Of a stretch of DNA of 64,000 nucleotides, positions 25,390 to 33,832 are shown piece by piece; position 1 is the first letter of the stretch, and every line of letters starts with the position of its first letter. A program made the translations under genes and the position numbers. The DNA lies in the NCBI RefSeq assembly GCF_000801315.1, contig NZ_CP010054.1:992001-1056000 (forward strand), given 5' to 3'. The stretch comes from Hymenobacter sp. DG25B (GTDB lineage Bacteria > Bacteroidota > Bacteroidia > Cytophagales > Hymenobacteraceae). The notes below the pieces were generated by a model. That model was given only the letters and a program-made list of their open reading frames with translations. It had not been told where the DNA came from and did no database searches.

Positions 25390-25450
25390 TAAAAGCTAAA
25401 CAGCTAGTTCCCCTCCTTAGAAAGGAGGGGAACTAGCTGTTTAGCTTTTA
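25390..25450 (+). repeat. Perfect 29-bp hairpin between porZ and recO
   Basis: Left arm 25390-25418 and right arm 25422-25450 are perfect reverse complements around a 3-base loop. The tip CTCCTTAGAAAGGAG is followed by a CTAGCTGTTTAGCTTTTA arm. It may act as a terminator for porZ and as a dispersed palindromic repeat. recO begins 30 bases later. Confidence 0.9.
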
Positions 25451-25479
25451 GCTTCTAACTCGTATCTACTCCACCAACT

Positions 25480-26199
25480 ATGCTCATTAAAACCCGTGGT
25501 ATTGTTCTGGGCTATATCCGCTACCGCGAAACATCCATTATTGCCCGCGTCTATACCGAGCGGCTGGGGCTGCAGACGTACGTGGTAAACGGCGTGCGCA
25601 AGGCCAAGCCGCCCGGGCGCATTGCGCTGTTTCAGCCCTTCACGCTGCTGGATCTGGTGGCCTATACCTCCCGCACGGGCGGCATCACGCGGTTGTCGGA
25701 ATTCCGATGCTCCGAGTCGTTTTCGTCTATTCCGTATGATGTGCGCAAAAGCAGCGTGGTACTGTTTCTCTCGGAAGTAGTAAGCCGCACGGTGCTGGAG
25801 GAAGAGGAAAACGTGCTGCTGTTCACTTTCCTGCACGATTCTATTCTGGCCTTCGATCAGCAAAAGGAGGGCTTCGAGAATTTTGCGCTGGCCTTTTTGC
25901 TACGCTTGGCCTCCTACCTGGGCTTCGGGGCCGAATCCGGGCAGGAAATAACCTCGCAGGTAGCCTTTGCCGGCGCTGCCCCCACTACCGCCGCCGATTC
26001 CGGCCCTACTGCCCTGCGCTTTCAGGAGTTCGATCAGTATTTTGATGAGCTGCTGCGCGACCCGGGCAGCGCCTCCGTACCCAACGGCCGCGTACGCCGG
26101 GAGCTGCTCCTGGTGCTGATTCGCTACTACCAGCTGCATATTGAGAAGCTGGGGGAGATACGCTCCCTGGCCGTGCTTTCCGAAGTGCTGGCGGAGTAA
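25480..26199 (+). CDS. recO: DNA repair protein RecO
   Basis: A 239-residue protein. It has the N-terminal OB fold ('TRGIVLGYIRYRETSIIARVYTERLG'), the 'VNGVRKAKPPGRIALFQPFTLL' segment, and a C-terminal helical domain ending 'YYQLHIEKLGEIRSLAVLSEVL'. It lacks the four-cysteine zinc motif of many RecO proteins, as usual in this phylum. RecO mediates RecA loading in the RecF pathway and anneals ssDNA. Order porZ-recO on the same strand; a bidirectional terminator follows. Confidence 0.9.
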   Translation: MLIKTRGIVLGYIRYRETSIIARVYTERLGLQTYVVNGVRKAKPPGRIALFQPFTLLDLVAYTSRTGGITRLSEFRCSESFSSIPYDVRKSSVVLFLSEVVSRTVLEEEENVLLFTFLHDSILAFDQQKEGFENFALAFLLRLASYLGFGAESGQEITSQVAFAGAAPTTAADSGPTALRFQEFDQYFDELLRDPGSASVPNGRVRRELLLVLIRYYQLHIEKLGEIRSLAVLSEVLAE

Positions 26200-26252
26200 A
26201 GCCGGCACAAAAGCCTGCTATAGGCTCCCGGAGCTTTTAGCTCATTTTGCAT

Positions 26253-26288
26253 AAAAAAGCCCCGCTATAAGCATAGCGGGGCTTTTTT
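26253..26288. terminator. Bidirectional terminator after recO and the FKBP gene
   Basis: AAAAAAGCCCCGCTAT (26253-26268) and its reverse complement (26273-26288) make a 16-bp stem with a 4-base loop. T-tracts occur on both strands, so it serves recO and the convergent FKBP gene. Confidence 0.9.
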
Positions 26289-26314
26289 AATTCCTGAAGG
26301 TTCTTCGGCGCAGG

Positions 26315-26776
26315 CTACTTCACCTTCACTACCTGCAGCTCAAAGCTGAGGTTAGTATTGGGTGGAATAAGAAAGCGTTGCTGTTCATCATCGGGAAGGA
26401 GCACGCCCTTTGTGCCGTAGGCCAGCTGGGCCGGAATATACACCCAGGCCCGGGTGCCCTCCGACAGTAGCGCCAGTACTTCTTCCCAACCCGCAATAAC
26501 CTCTTTCCGGCCCAACCGAAACTTCACCGGCTTACCTTCTTCCGCCGATGACTCAAACATGCGCCCACTGGGCAAAAAGCCAGTGTAGTGCACGTAAACC
26601 ATCTGCCCCATGCGGGGCACCGCGCCCGTGCCAACCGAGTGGACCACGTAGCGCACGCCGCTGGCCAGCTTCACGGTGTCAGCGGCCGCGCCTGGGGTCT
26701 GAGCGGTGCTTAGGCGGGCAAGTAGCAAGAGAAAGGCCAGCATGGCCAACCTTCCCGTAATCCGGCAAGCAGGCAT
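26315..26776 (-). CDS. FKBP-type peptidyl-prolyl isomerase, secreted
   Basis: A 153-residue protein with a signal peptide (residues 1-25, ends LSTAQ). The single FKBP domain includes 'VYVHYTGFLPSGRMFESS', 'VIAGWEEVLALLSEGTRAWVYIPAQLAYG' and a C-terminal 'LSFELQVVKVK', with the active-site aromatic residues in place (Tyr, Phe, Trp). It helps fold periplasmic or outer-membrane proteins. It starts 3 bases after the stop of another FKBP gene (26780), so the two are one operon. Confidence 0.9.
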   Translation of the reverse strand: MPACRITGRLAMLAFLLLLARLSTAQTPGAAADTVKLASGVRYVVHSVGTGAVPRMGQMVYVHYTGFLPSGRMFESSAEEGKPVKFRLGRKEVIAGWEEVLALLSEGTRAWVYIPAQLAYGTKGVLLPDDEQQRFLIPPNTNLSFELQVVKVK

Positions 26777-26779
26777 ATG

Positions 26780-27367
26780 TTAGCGCTGACTGAGCAGCTG
26801 CATATCAAACACCAGAGGCGAGTCAGCAGGAATGTTGCCTCTTGGGGCAGCGCCATAGGCCAGATAAGAGGGGATAAGTACCAGTTTATGGTCACCCTTT
26901 TCGTCTCCTTTTCCATCCTGGCTGTTACCGGCTGCTTTCATCAGGAGCACGGCCTCTTCCCAGCCGGGAATTACGCCGCCGGCGCCTACTGCAAAGCTAA
27001 AGCAGCCACATACCGAGCCATTATCGAAGGAGCTGTCGAACTTGGTGCCGTCCAGCAGCTTGCCAATGTACTGCACCTGCAGGGTTTTGCCTTTCACTAC
27101 GGCCGGACCAGTTCCGGCTTCCAGCGTTACAATGGAAATGCCCGATTCCGTGGTCTGTACCTGGGAGCCGGAGTAGTTGTTCGTGGTCAGCCATTCCTGA
27201 ATGGCAGCCAGGTCTTTCACCTTCTGCTCTTCCTGATGTTTTTTGGCAGCTTTGATATAATCGGGCTCGGAACTGCCGCAACCGGAAAGGAGGGGCGTGG
27301 TGGCCACCAGCAGTAGCACCAGCAAGCGGAGGAAGAAAGAGCTTTTCAAAGGAAAGGAGCGTACCAT
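26780..27367 (-). CDS. FKBP-type peptidyl-prolyl isomerase, lipoprotein
   Basis: A 195-residue lipoprotein. The signal ends at lipobox 'LLSGC'. A charged helical linker (about 40-70, KAAKKHQEEQK) precedes one FKBP domain with 'VQYIGKLLDGTKFDSSF', 'IPGWEEAVLLMKAAGN' and 'LAYGAAPRGNIPADSPLVFDM'. A 'VCGCF' insertion and a Gly/Asp/Lys-rich loop ('GNSQDGKGDEKGDHK') in the domain are unusual. It forms an operon with the FKBP gene downstream and follows a third FKBP gene upstream. Confidence 0.88.
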   Translation of the reverse strand: MVRSFPLKSSFFLRLLVLLLVATTPLLSGCGSSEPDYIKAAKKHQEEQKVKDLAAIQEWLTTNNYSGSQVQTTESGISIVTLEAGTGPAVVKGKTLQVQYIGKLLDGTKFDSSFDNGSVCGCFSFAVGAGGVIPGWEEAVLLMKAAGNSQDGKGDEKGDHKLVLIPSYLAYGAAPRGNIPADSPLVFDMQLLSQR

Positions 27368-27376
27368 AGTGAGGAG

Positions 27377-27408
27377 AAAAAAGCCGCGCCGCTATTCGGC
27401 GGCGCGGG
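27377..27408 (-). terminator. Terminator between two FKBP genes (minus strand)
   Basis: CCGCGCCGC (27384-27392) pairs with GCGGCGCGG (27399-27407). On the minus strand a run of six T residues follows, ending the 27437-28432 gene. Confidence 0.8.
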
Positions 27409-27436
27409 TATTAAATGCTACTAACTCAAGGGCAGC

Positions 27437-28432
27437 TTAGCGACCCATAGCCGGACCGCCCTGCGGAGCAGCCGGAGCGTTCTGAATGTCTACCAGCTCT
27501 ACATCGAAGCGCAGCGGAGCATCAGCCGGAATATCGGTGCCGGCGCCGCGCTGCCCGTAGGCCAACGACGAAGGAATGAGCAGGGTGCCTTTGGTACCTT
27601 TGCTGAGCAAGGCAATGCCCTTATCCCAGCCTGGAATTACCTGGCCCACGCCCAGGGGGAACTGAATTGGCTTGCCGCCGTTGCTCTTGGCCGAAGAGTC
27701 AAACTCTTTACCATCGAGCAGGGTGCCTTTGTACTGCACCGACACCAGCTGACCGGTTTTAGGCTTGGCGCCCGTGCCGGCGGTGTTTACGATGTAGTAG
27801 ATACCGTCGGGGCTTTTCTGGGCCTTCAGGTTGTTTTTCTTGATGTAGTCCTGCAGAATCACGTCGTCCTTCTTGAGCTGCTGCTCAGCGTAGGCCATCA
27901 TTTTCTGCTGCTGCTCGGCCATCATCTTCTGCTGCTCTACCATGGCTTCGTCGCGCGACATCAGCTTTACAGCCTTAGCATACACGGTCATGGTGTTGCC
28001 GGCTTTCTTCATGAAAGGAGGAACCGGCGTTTTGAAGGAGCGCTCGAAAATGGTGTCCAGGTTAAAGCGGAATACGCCGCTGTCGCCGGGCTGCAGCATG
28101 GAAATAGCTTCTTCCAGGCCGCCTTTAGTGGTTACTTCCTGCAGGGGCACCATAACCGGTACACCTTGCTGCTTGCGGGAGTTGAACAGCACCGAGTCTT
28201 TAGCAGTGCGGTACTCTACGTCCAGGGAAATGATTTTTCCGATGCGGCTTTTGTACGTGGTATCATTTTCATTCACCTCTTTGGAAGTGAATTTGCCGCC
28301 CTCGTTCTTGAAAAGCTTGTATTCAACGCCAGATTTGGTTTTGGCAAAATCCCCGCTGCCGCCTTTGTTGCAGGAGTATAAGCTAAGCGTACCGGCCGCC
28401 AGAGCGAGGTACAGAAAGTTGGTAGAGCGCAT
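27437..28432 (-). CDS. Large FKBP-type isomerase lipoprotein (GldI-like context)
   Basis: A 331-residue lipoprotein with lipobox 'SLYSC' near residue 21. The N-terminal part (about 30-155) is a degenerate FKBP-like module ('ITSLDVEYRTAKDSVLFNS' type, 'LQPGDSGVFRFNLDTIF'). A charged Met/Gln-rich helix follows (about 165-200), and the active C-terminal FKBP domain has 'VQYKGTLLDGKEFDSS', 'VIPGWDKGIALLSKG' and 'YGQRGAGTDIPADAPLRFDVEL'. Bacteroidota that glide have FKBP lipoproteins such as GldI next to the DHH phosphoesterase gene; this gene follows such a DHH gene after 38 bases. Assignment as GldI itself is not shown. Confidence 0.85.
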   Translation of the reverse strand: MRSTNFLYLALAAGTLSLYSCNKGGSGDFAKTKSGVEYKLFKNEGGKFTSKEVNENDTTYKSRIGKIISLDVEYRTAKDSVLFNSRKQQGVPVMVPLQEVTTKGGLEEAISMLQPGDSGVFRFNLDTIFERSFKTPVPPFMKKAGNTMTVYAKAVKLMSRDEAMVEQQKMMAEQQQKMMAYAEQQLKKDDVILQDYIKKNNLKAQKSPDGIYYIVNTAGTGAKPKTGQLVSVQYKGTLLDGKEFDSSAKSNGGKPIQFPLGVGQVIPGWDKGIALLSKGTKGTLLIPSSLAYGQRGAGTDIPADAPLRFDVELVDIQNAPAAPQGGPAMGR

Positions 28433-28470
28433 GAAAAGGAAAAGAGGATGAAGAATAAATTTCAGGCAAG

Positions 28471-29514
28471 TTACACCGAAGGCGGCGCAACTGCCAAAGG
28501 ACTCGTGACCAGCTGCGTTTGATACTGGGGCAGCAGGTCGAGGAAGCGTTGTACGGTAGGTTCCAGCGGCTCGTAGCTGATGCCACCAGCGGCATTATGG
28601 TGGCCGCCGCCGTTGAAATGCTTGCGGGCAAACTCATTCACGGAGAACTCGCCCACCGAGCGGAAGGAAATCTTCACGGCCGGGCCGCGGTCAATCAGAA
28701 TAGCAGCAAACACCACGCCTTCAATGCTTAAGGCAAAGTTTACCAGGCCTTCCGTATCGCCGGTTTTGGAATCGTACTGGCGCAGCTCGTCCTGGGTAAT
28801 GGCAATGTAGGCCGTATTGTACTCGCGCAGCACTGTGAGCTTATCCTTGAGCACGAAGCCCAGAAAGCGCAGGCGCATTTCGGAGTGCGAGTCGTAGATG
28901 CGGCGGTGCACGTCGCTCAGGTTAATGCCGGCGTTCAACAACTCGGCAATAATAAGGTGCACGTTGCGGGAGGTGCTGGGGTGGCGGAACGAGCCCGTGT
29001 CCGTCATAATGCCGGCGTACAGACACTCGCCAATGCCTACATCAATCATGGCCTGGTCGCCCAGGTCCCGGATTACCTCAAACACCAGCTCGGCCGTAGC
29101 GGCAGCTTTGGGGTTGGAGAAGTCCAGGTCGGCAAACTGCTCGGGCTCCAGGTGGTGGTCGATGAGCACTTTGGTGCCGGGCGCGTGGCGGATGTACTCG
29201 CCCATCTCATTGATGCGGCCCAGGCAGCTGAAATCGAGGCAGAAAATAACCTCGGCGCGGTTGATCAGGTCCCGCACCTGCGCATCATTCTGGTTGCGCT
29301 CATAAATGATTACGTCCTCGTTGCCGGGCATCCAGGCCAGGAAGTTGGGGTAATCAGAAGGCGTAACCACCGTTACGTGGTGGCCTTTTTTGCGCAGGTA
29401 GCCAGCCAGGCCCAAAGACGAGCCCAGGGCGTCGGCGTCGGGTTTGTGGTGGGTGGTGATAAATATCTGCCTGGGCTGGGCTAACAGCTCCCGCAGAGCG
29501 TTTATATCGTGCAT
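28471..29514 (-). CDS. nrnA: DHH-family phosphoesterase, nanoRNase/PAP phosphatase NrnA type
   Basis: A 347-residue protein. The DHH domain has 'THHKPDADALGSSLGL' (metal site), 'FCLDFS', the signature 'LIDHHLEPEQ' and 'AGIMTDTGSF'. The C-terminal DHHA1 domain has 'FNGGGHHNAAGG' which binds substrate. NrnA degrades short oligoribonucleotides and dephosphorylates pAp. ATG 29514 (MHDINALREL) is chosen: a GATTTTTG -7-like sequence on this strand lies upstream and the longer start at 29646 would add an unlikely tail. ndk is divergent, and an FKBP lipoprotein gene follows. Confidence 0.88.
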   Translation of the reverse strand: MHDINALRELLAQPRQIFITTHHKPDADALGSSLGLAGYLRKKGHHVTVVTPSDYPNFLAWMPGNEDVIIYERNQNDAQVRDLINRAEVIFCLDFSCLGRINEMGEYIRHAPGTKVLIDHHLEPEQFADLDFSNPKAAATAELVFEVIRDLGDQAMIDVGIGECLYAGIMTDTGSFRHPSTSRNVHLIIAELLNAGINLSDVHRRIYDSHSEMRLRFLGFVLKDKLTVLREYNTAYIAITQDELRQYDSKTGDTEGLVNFALSIEGVVFAAILIDRGPAVKISFRSVGEFSVNEFARKHFNGGGHHNAAGGISYEPLEPTVQRFLDLLPQYQTQLVTSPLAVAPPSV

Positions 29515-29801
29515 TTGCTGCTGATAGGTGGCTGAAATCCGGTGATTTACGCCGTGTACAAGGGGGCAAAAATCGGAAATAATCCGGGTTTCAACAAACC
29601 GGCCTTCAGTTTGGTGCGCCAACTTGGTCACAATCCGGGTGGCCAATTAATAATGGAGTTGGTCCTGCGGGGGCTGAAGGTGGCCCGGAAGGGCGCTGCA
29701 TGCTCTACCGGGGCCCTTCTGCCTGCTAACAGGAGAGGTACCCGGGGAGGAGGGCGGCTAGTAGATTTTTGCGCATGATGTATTCTTCGTTTGCAATCGG
29801 C

Positions 29802-29809
29802 TACTTTTG
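29802..29809 (+). promoter_or_regulatory. Promoter -7 box of ndk
   Basis: TACTTTTG fits TAnnTTTG exactly, 64 bases before the ndk ATG. The intergenic stretch 29515-29872 (358 bases) otherwise holds the divergent nrnA promoter region; no gene is seen in it. Confidence 0.5.
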
Positions 29810-29872
29810 CGGCCGCAAACTTCTTTGCTTCCCCCAAGTCAATTTATTTCAACCCAACCATAAGAAAAGCCC

Positions 29873-30292
29873 ATGGCCACGAACCGCACGTTCACGATGA
29901 TTAAGCCCGATGCCACCCAGGAAAACCACATTGGTGGCATCCTGAACATGATGGAAGAAGGCGGCTTTCGCATCGTTGCCCTCAAAAAAGTAAGCCTCAC
30001 GCCCGAGCGTGCCGGTGAGTTCTACGCCGTACACAAAGAGCGCCCCTTCTACGGCGACCTGGTAAAGTACATGTCGTCGGGCCCCATCGTAGCCGCTATC
30101 CTGGAGAAGGATAACGCCGTAGCTGATTTCCGCACCCTGATTGGCGCTACCAACCCAGCACAGGCGGCTGAAGGCACCATCCGGAAGAAATACGCCAAGA
30201 GCATTGAAGCTAACGCCGTGCACGGCTCTGACTCCGACGAAAACGCGCAGATTGAAGGTGACTTCTTCTTCGCCGCCAACGAGCAGTTCTAA
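29873..30292 (+). CDS. ndk: Nucleoside diphosphate kinase
   Basis: A 139-residue protein of standard length. '[12 protein letters not shown]' begins the fold, '[17 protein letters not shown]' the nucleotide-binding region, and 'NAVHGSDS' holds the phosphorylated catalytic histidine. It balances nucleoside triphosphate pools with ATP as donor. Divergent from the nrnA gene, an arrangement common in Bacteroidota. A perfect terminator follows at 30358-30403. Confidence 0.97.
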   Translation: MATNRTFTMIKPDATQENHIGGILNMMEEGGFRIVALKKVSLTPERAGEFYAVHKERPFYGDLVKYMSSGPIVAAILEKDNAVADFRTLIGATNPAQAAEGTIRKKYAKSIEANAVHGSDSDENAQIEGDFFFAANEQF

Positions 30293-30357
30293 GTCTTCTT
30301 AGCTGATGGCCGTTAGCTTTTAGCTGATGGCTTTTCAGTTCTGATCCAGAGCGAAAC

Positions 30358-30403
30358 AAACAGAAAACCCCGCTAAGCATCTGCTTAGCGGGGTTTTCTG
30401 TTT
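30358..30403. terminator. Bidirectional terminator with perfect 22-bp stem
   Basis: Arms 30358-30379 and 30382-30403 are perfect reverse complements with a 2-base loop, GC core CCCCGCTAAGC and A/T-rich feet on both sides. It separates ndk from the convergent transporter gene. Two short direct repeats (TTAGCTGATGGC) lie just before it. Confidence 0.9.
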
Positions 30404-30546
30404 GCTAAAAACAGGCTGTTTATAAACTTTTTTTATACCGATTTAAAACTAGCCTATTCCAAAGGGGGGCTTCTGATCCAGAGAATCCATATTCTTTAGC
30501 ATGAGGCAAAAGCTGCTGCCTGCGTAAGGCAAGGTAAGCGTTTAGC

Positions 30547-31890
30547 CTATGCCTGCTCTACTGTCAGCAGTGGCTCTACCTGGGTGGTATCCACTGAGCG
30601 TGGGTCGTGCTTGTGTTTGAACAGAATAACGAACAGCACGGCAATAACCAGCGAGTAGCCAGCAAACGACAGCCAGATGCCGTGCCAGTCTTTGCTGTTA
30701 TCGGGGTTGGTGAAGAAGTGCTGGATAACCAGGCCGCTCACTAAGCTACCCAACACGGCCCCAAAGCCATTGGTCATCATCATAAATAGGCCCTGGGCGC
30801 TGGCCCGAATGGATGGCTTGGTCTGAGTTTCTACGAACAGGGAGCCCGAGATATTAAAGAAATCGAAGGCCATGCCGTACACAATGCACGAGAGGATAAT
30901 CATCCAAAGCCCCGTCTCCAAGTTTCCAAAAGCAAATAATCCAAATCGAAGTACCCAGGCTATCATACTGAAAAACATGACCTGCTTGATGCCAAAGCGG
31001 CGCAAGAAGAAAGGAATGGCCAGAATAAAAAGGGTTTCTGAAATTTGCGAGATAGACATAATAATTGCTGGATATTTCGCCGCTAAGCTGCTAATAGTCT
31101 CAAAAGGATGGGATACTATTAAGGATAAAAACTGTCCCCAAGACTCAATATTGACAAGAGGCACATCCTTGTTAATGTCGTGCAGGTATACGTCGCCGTA
31201 GGCATTAGTCAGCTGCAGGGCAGCGCCCAGCAACAGCGCAAACAGGAAGAAAACTGCCATTTTCCGGTCCTTCAGTAGCGCAAAGGAGTGGAGGCCCAGC
31301 GCATCGGCCAAGGATTTGCTGGATTCTTTAGCGCCCTGTGGCGGGCAGGCGGGCAGCGTAAACGAGTAGATGCCCAGCAGGAAAGCCGCCCCGGCTGCCA
31401 CGTAAAACTGGCTGGCGGAAGTTTCAATATGCAGCAGGCTCACCGTCCACATGGCCACAATAAAGCCCACGGTGCCCCATACGCGAATCGGCGGATAGTC
31501 TTTCACGACATCCAGGCCCTCCTTTTTCAGCACCGAGTACGACACGGCAATGGACAGAGCCAGGGTAGGCATGTAGAAAATCATGTTCAGGAGCATCACC
31601 CAGAACATGGTGCCGGGGTCGTTCACGGAAGGCACCATCATCAGTACGGCCCCGCCCAGGATGTGCAGGATGCCGAAAAGCTTTTCGGCGTTGAAGTACT
31701 TATCGGCCAGAATACCCATGAGCGAGGGCATAAAAATGGCCGCAATACCCATGGTAGAGAAAATAGCCCCAAACTCAGCCCCCGACCATTCCTTGGTTTT
31801 AAACCAATATGCCCCAATGGTTATCAACCACGAACCCCAAATAAAGAATTGCAAGAAACTCAATACAATAAGACGCAGCTTAGTGTTCAT
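30547..31890 (-). CDS. MFS nucleoside transporter, NupG/XapB type
   Basis: A 447-residue polytopic membrane protein with 12 expected helices. The start 'KLRLIVLSFLQFFIWGSWL' and 'VWGTVGFIVAMW' match nucleoside:H+ symporters of the MFS, and 'SLFVETQTKPSIRASAQGLFMMMTNGFGA' is the characteristic eleventh-helix region. It would import purine or pyrimidine nucleosides into the cytoplasm. This fits nearby nucleotide-salvage genes (ndk, tdk) although it is not in an operon with them. The exact nucleoside range is unknown. Confidence 0.85.
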   Translation of the reverse strand: MNTKLRLIVLSFLQFFIWGSWLITIGAYWFKTKEWSGAEFGAIFSTMGIAAIFMPSLMGILADKYFNAEKLFGILHILGGAVLMMVPSVNDPGTMFWVMLLNMIFYMPTLALSIAVSYSVLKKEGLDVVKDYPPIRVWGTVGFIVAMWTVSLLHIETSASQFYVAAGAAFLLGIYSFTLPACPPQGAKESSKSLADALGLHSFALLKDRKMAVFFLFALLLGAALQLTNAYGDVYLHDINKDVPLVNIESWGQFLSLIVSHPFETISSLAAKYPAIIMSISQISETLFILAIPFFLRRFGIKQVMFFSMIAWVLRFGLFAFGNLETGLWMIILSCIVYGMAFDFFNISGSLFVETQTKPSIRASAQGLFMMMTNGFGAVLGSLVSGLVIQHFFTNPDNSKDWHGIWLSFAGYSLVIAVLFVILFKHKHDPRSVDTTQVEPLLTVEQA

Positions 31891-32067
31891 GCGGGGCAGT
31901 TTTGGGGAAAGTAGGAGGTACGTTTTGCACCTAAAGATACAAGAAAACTTCCCAGAGCCGGAAACACCTGCCGCCGCCGAATGACCTATTTATAAGCAAT
32001 GGTAGTGGTACTATATGCCAGCCTGATATGGTGCTCCAATAGCAGGCTGCCGGAGCAGGCAGCAATA

Positions 32068-32102
32068 GAAAAGCCCTTCTACCACTGGTAGAAGGGCTTT
32101 TC
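32068..32102. terminator. Terminator between transporter promoter region and alkene reductase
   Basis: GAAAAGCCCTTCTACC and GGTAGAAGGGCTTTTC form a long stem with a very small loop. It ends the alkene reductase gene (minus strand) and could act in both directions. Confidence 0.85.
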
Positions 32103-32122
32103 AGGCTTAATAAGCCGGATGG

Positions 32123-33235
32123 TTAGCGCGCAGCCTCCGTTTCAGCGAGCACCGGGTAGTCGGTGTAGCCCTGGTGGAAGCCCTCGGGACCGGGGGCGTA
32201 GAACGTAGCCTGGTCGGCCTGGGCCAGCTCAGTGCCCTGCTCCAGCCGCTCCGTGAGGTCGGGGTTGGCAATGAAGCCCCGGCCGAAGGCCACCAGGTCG
32301 GCGCGGCCGCTCTGCAGGTCGGCTTCGGCGCGCTCTACATCGTAGCCACCGCTCAGGATGAGGGTGTTCGTGAATTGTTCGCGGATGCTGGCAACCAGGG
32401 CGGCGGGCACCTCCGGGGCACCCATGCTGCTGTGGTCGGCCAGGTGCAGGTACACCAGGTTCAGCTTTTGCAGCTCGGTGGCCAGGTGCAGGTACAGGTC
32501 GTTCAGGTCGTCGTAAGCAGCGGCTACGTCGTTCATGGCGCCGTGGGGCGAAAGGCGGATGCCGGTGCGCCCGGCGCCGATAGCTTCTACAGTGCCTTTG
32601 GCAATTTCCAGGGCAAAGCGGGCGCGGTTTTCGGTGCTGCCACCGTACTCGTCGGTGCGCTGGTTGCTCTTGGGGTTCAGGAACTGGTCAATCAGATAGC
32701 CGTTGGCGCCGTGGATTTCCACGCCGTCGAAACCAGCTTCGATAGCCAGCTTAGCCGAGGTTACATATTCCCTCACTGCCTGCTTTACTTCCTCGGTGGT
32801 GAGGGCGCGGGGCGTGGGCTGGGGCTGCATCTGCTCCTGGTCCGTCCACATGTCGCCGGCGGCGGCAATGGCCGAGGGGGCAATGATTTCCGCGTCAGCA
32901 GCCATGTTCAGGGGGTGCGAAATGCGGCCGGTGTGCATCAGCTGCACGAAGATGCGGCCGCCTTTGGCGTGCACGGCATCGGTTACCAGCTTCCAGCCGG
33001 CTACCTGCTCCGGGGTAAACAGCCCGGGAATGCGGGCATAGCCCAGACCGTTGGCGGAAGGCGCAGTGCCTTCGGTAATGATAAGGCCGGCCGAGGCGCG
33101 CTGGGCGTAATATTCCGCCATCAGGGCATTGGGCACGTTACCCAGCGCGCGGCTGCGCGTCATGGGAGCCATAACTATATGATTAGAAAGGGCAAGCTGG
33201 CCCAGCTGGGCGGGCGAAAAAAGCTTAGAAGCCAT
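32123..33235 (-). CDS. Alkene reductase, old yellow enzyme family
   Basis: A 370-residue FMN-dependent TIM barrel. 'LALSNHIVMAPMTRSRA' binds FMN, 'VQLMHTGRISHP' and 'FDGVEIHGANGYLIDQFL' contain the active-site residues, 'PKSNQRTDEYGGS' the Tyr-rich substrate loop, and 'VAFGRGFIANPDL' the phosphate-binding C-terminus. It reduces activated double bonds using NAD(P)H, often as a detoxification response to electrophiles such as quinones or nitro compounds. The gene lies 94 bases downstream of an ArsR regulator on the same strand, with a dyad in the gap that looks like its operator. Confidence 0.93.
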   Translation of the reverse strand: MASKLFSPAQLGQLALSNHIVMAPMTRSRALGNVPNALMAEYYAQRASAGLIITEGTAPSANGLGYARIPGLFTPEQVAGWKLVTDAVHAKGGRIFVQLMHTGRISHPLNMAADAEIIAPSAIAAAGDMWTDQEQMQPQPTPRALTTEEVKQAVREYVTSAKLAIEAGFDGVEIHGANGYLIDQFLNPKSNQRTDEYGGSTENRARFALEIAKGTVEAIGAGRTGIRLSPHGAMNDVAAAYDDLNDLYLHLATELQKLNLVYLHLADHSSMGAPEVPAALVASIREQFTNTLILSGGYDVERAEADLQSGRADLVAFGRGFIANPDLTERLEQGTELAQADQATFYAPGPEGFHQGYTDYPVLAETEAAR

Positions 33236-33285
33236 ATGGGGAAGTCAAAGGTTAGTTAGAATGCAGACGCTATAAAGTATCAATT

Positions 33286-33303
33286 CATTCAAATGTTTGG
33301 ATG
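33286..33303. promoter_or_regulatory. Putative ArsR operator in front of alkene reductase
   Basis: CATTCAAATGTTTGGATG is an imperfect 18-bp palindrome (14 of 18 positions symmetric, the rest purine-pyrimidine wobble pairs). It lies between the ArsR gene and the alkene reductase ATG (33235). Its size suits a winged-helix dimer. The regulator might repress the reductase and be released by an electrophile or metal. Inference. Confidence 0.5.
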
Positions 33304-33329
33304 GATTACGGTAAATTTTTTTTCGGGTT

Positions 33330-33599
33330 TCAGCTAAGGCCCCCTAAAAACGAAGCCAGCTCCTGCATAGCGCTCCGGTTCAGGGTTATGCTCACGCAGC
33401 GGCCATTTTTCTGCACCAATACCAGGCCGCTATCGGCCAGAATTTTCAGGTGATGGGATACGCAGGGCTGCGAAAGGCCCGTGAGCTCCTGTACCTGCGC
33501 AAAGGGCAGCGTGGGCTGCTGGCTCAGGGCCAGTACAATGCTAAGACGGTATTTATCAGACAGCGCCCCTGCCGATTTGGCCACAAGTTGGGTATCCAT
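33330..33599 (-). CDS. ArsR-family transcriptional regulator
   Basis: An 89-residue winged-helix protein. 'LSDKYRLSIVLALSQQPTLPFAQVQELTGLSQPCVSHHLKILADSGLV' covers the helix-turn-helix with recognition helix 'SQPCVSHHLKIL', and 'KNGRCVSITLN' is the wing. A cysteine in the recognition helix region and one in the wing could sense thiol-reactive compounds, since the usual metal-site motif (CVC) of ArsR is not present. It directly precedes an alkene reductase gene on the same strand, its likely target. A TATCTTTC -7-like box lies just before its ATG. Confidence 0.85.
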   Translation of the reverse strand: MDTQLVAKSAGALSDKYRLSIVLALSQQPTLPFAQVQELTGLSQPCVSHHLKILADSGLVLVQKNGRCVSITLNRSAMQELASFLGGLS

Positions 33600-33832
33600 A
33601 GGGAAGAAAGATATACTGAACTGGAAAAGGATAAACGGCTATAGCTACAAGCAAAAAGGGAAATGTACGCTACTAATATTTTGATAAAGTTGTAGTAAGC
33701 AGAGCAACAATCACACCGGTTCTTTGGTGCATAAGTGCTGCTTTTTCAGAACCTGAAAGTACAAGGAAAGTACGATGAGAATGATAGAATCTACCGGCGG
33801 CTACGTGCAGCGCAGGCAACGCTAAACAGAAA

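Noticed and set aside
30302..30336. Two short direct repeats (TTAGCTGATGGC) after ndk as a CRISPR or att site
   Set aside because: Only two copies, 12 bases, no spacer regularity; simple local duplication.
32174..33259. A 361-codon plus-strand frame opposite the alkene reductase
   Set aside because: Shadow of the reductase gene; the opposite strand encodes all old yellow enzyme motifs.
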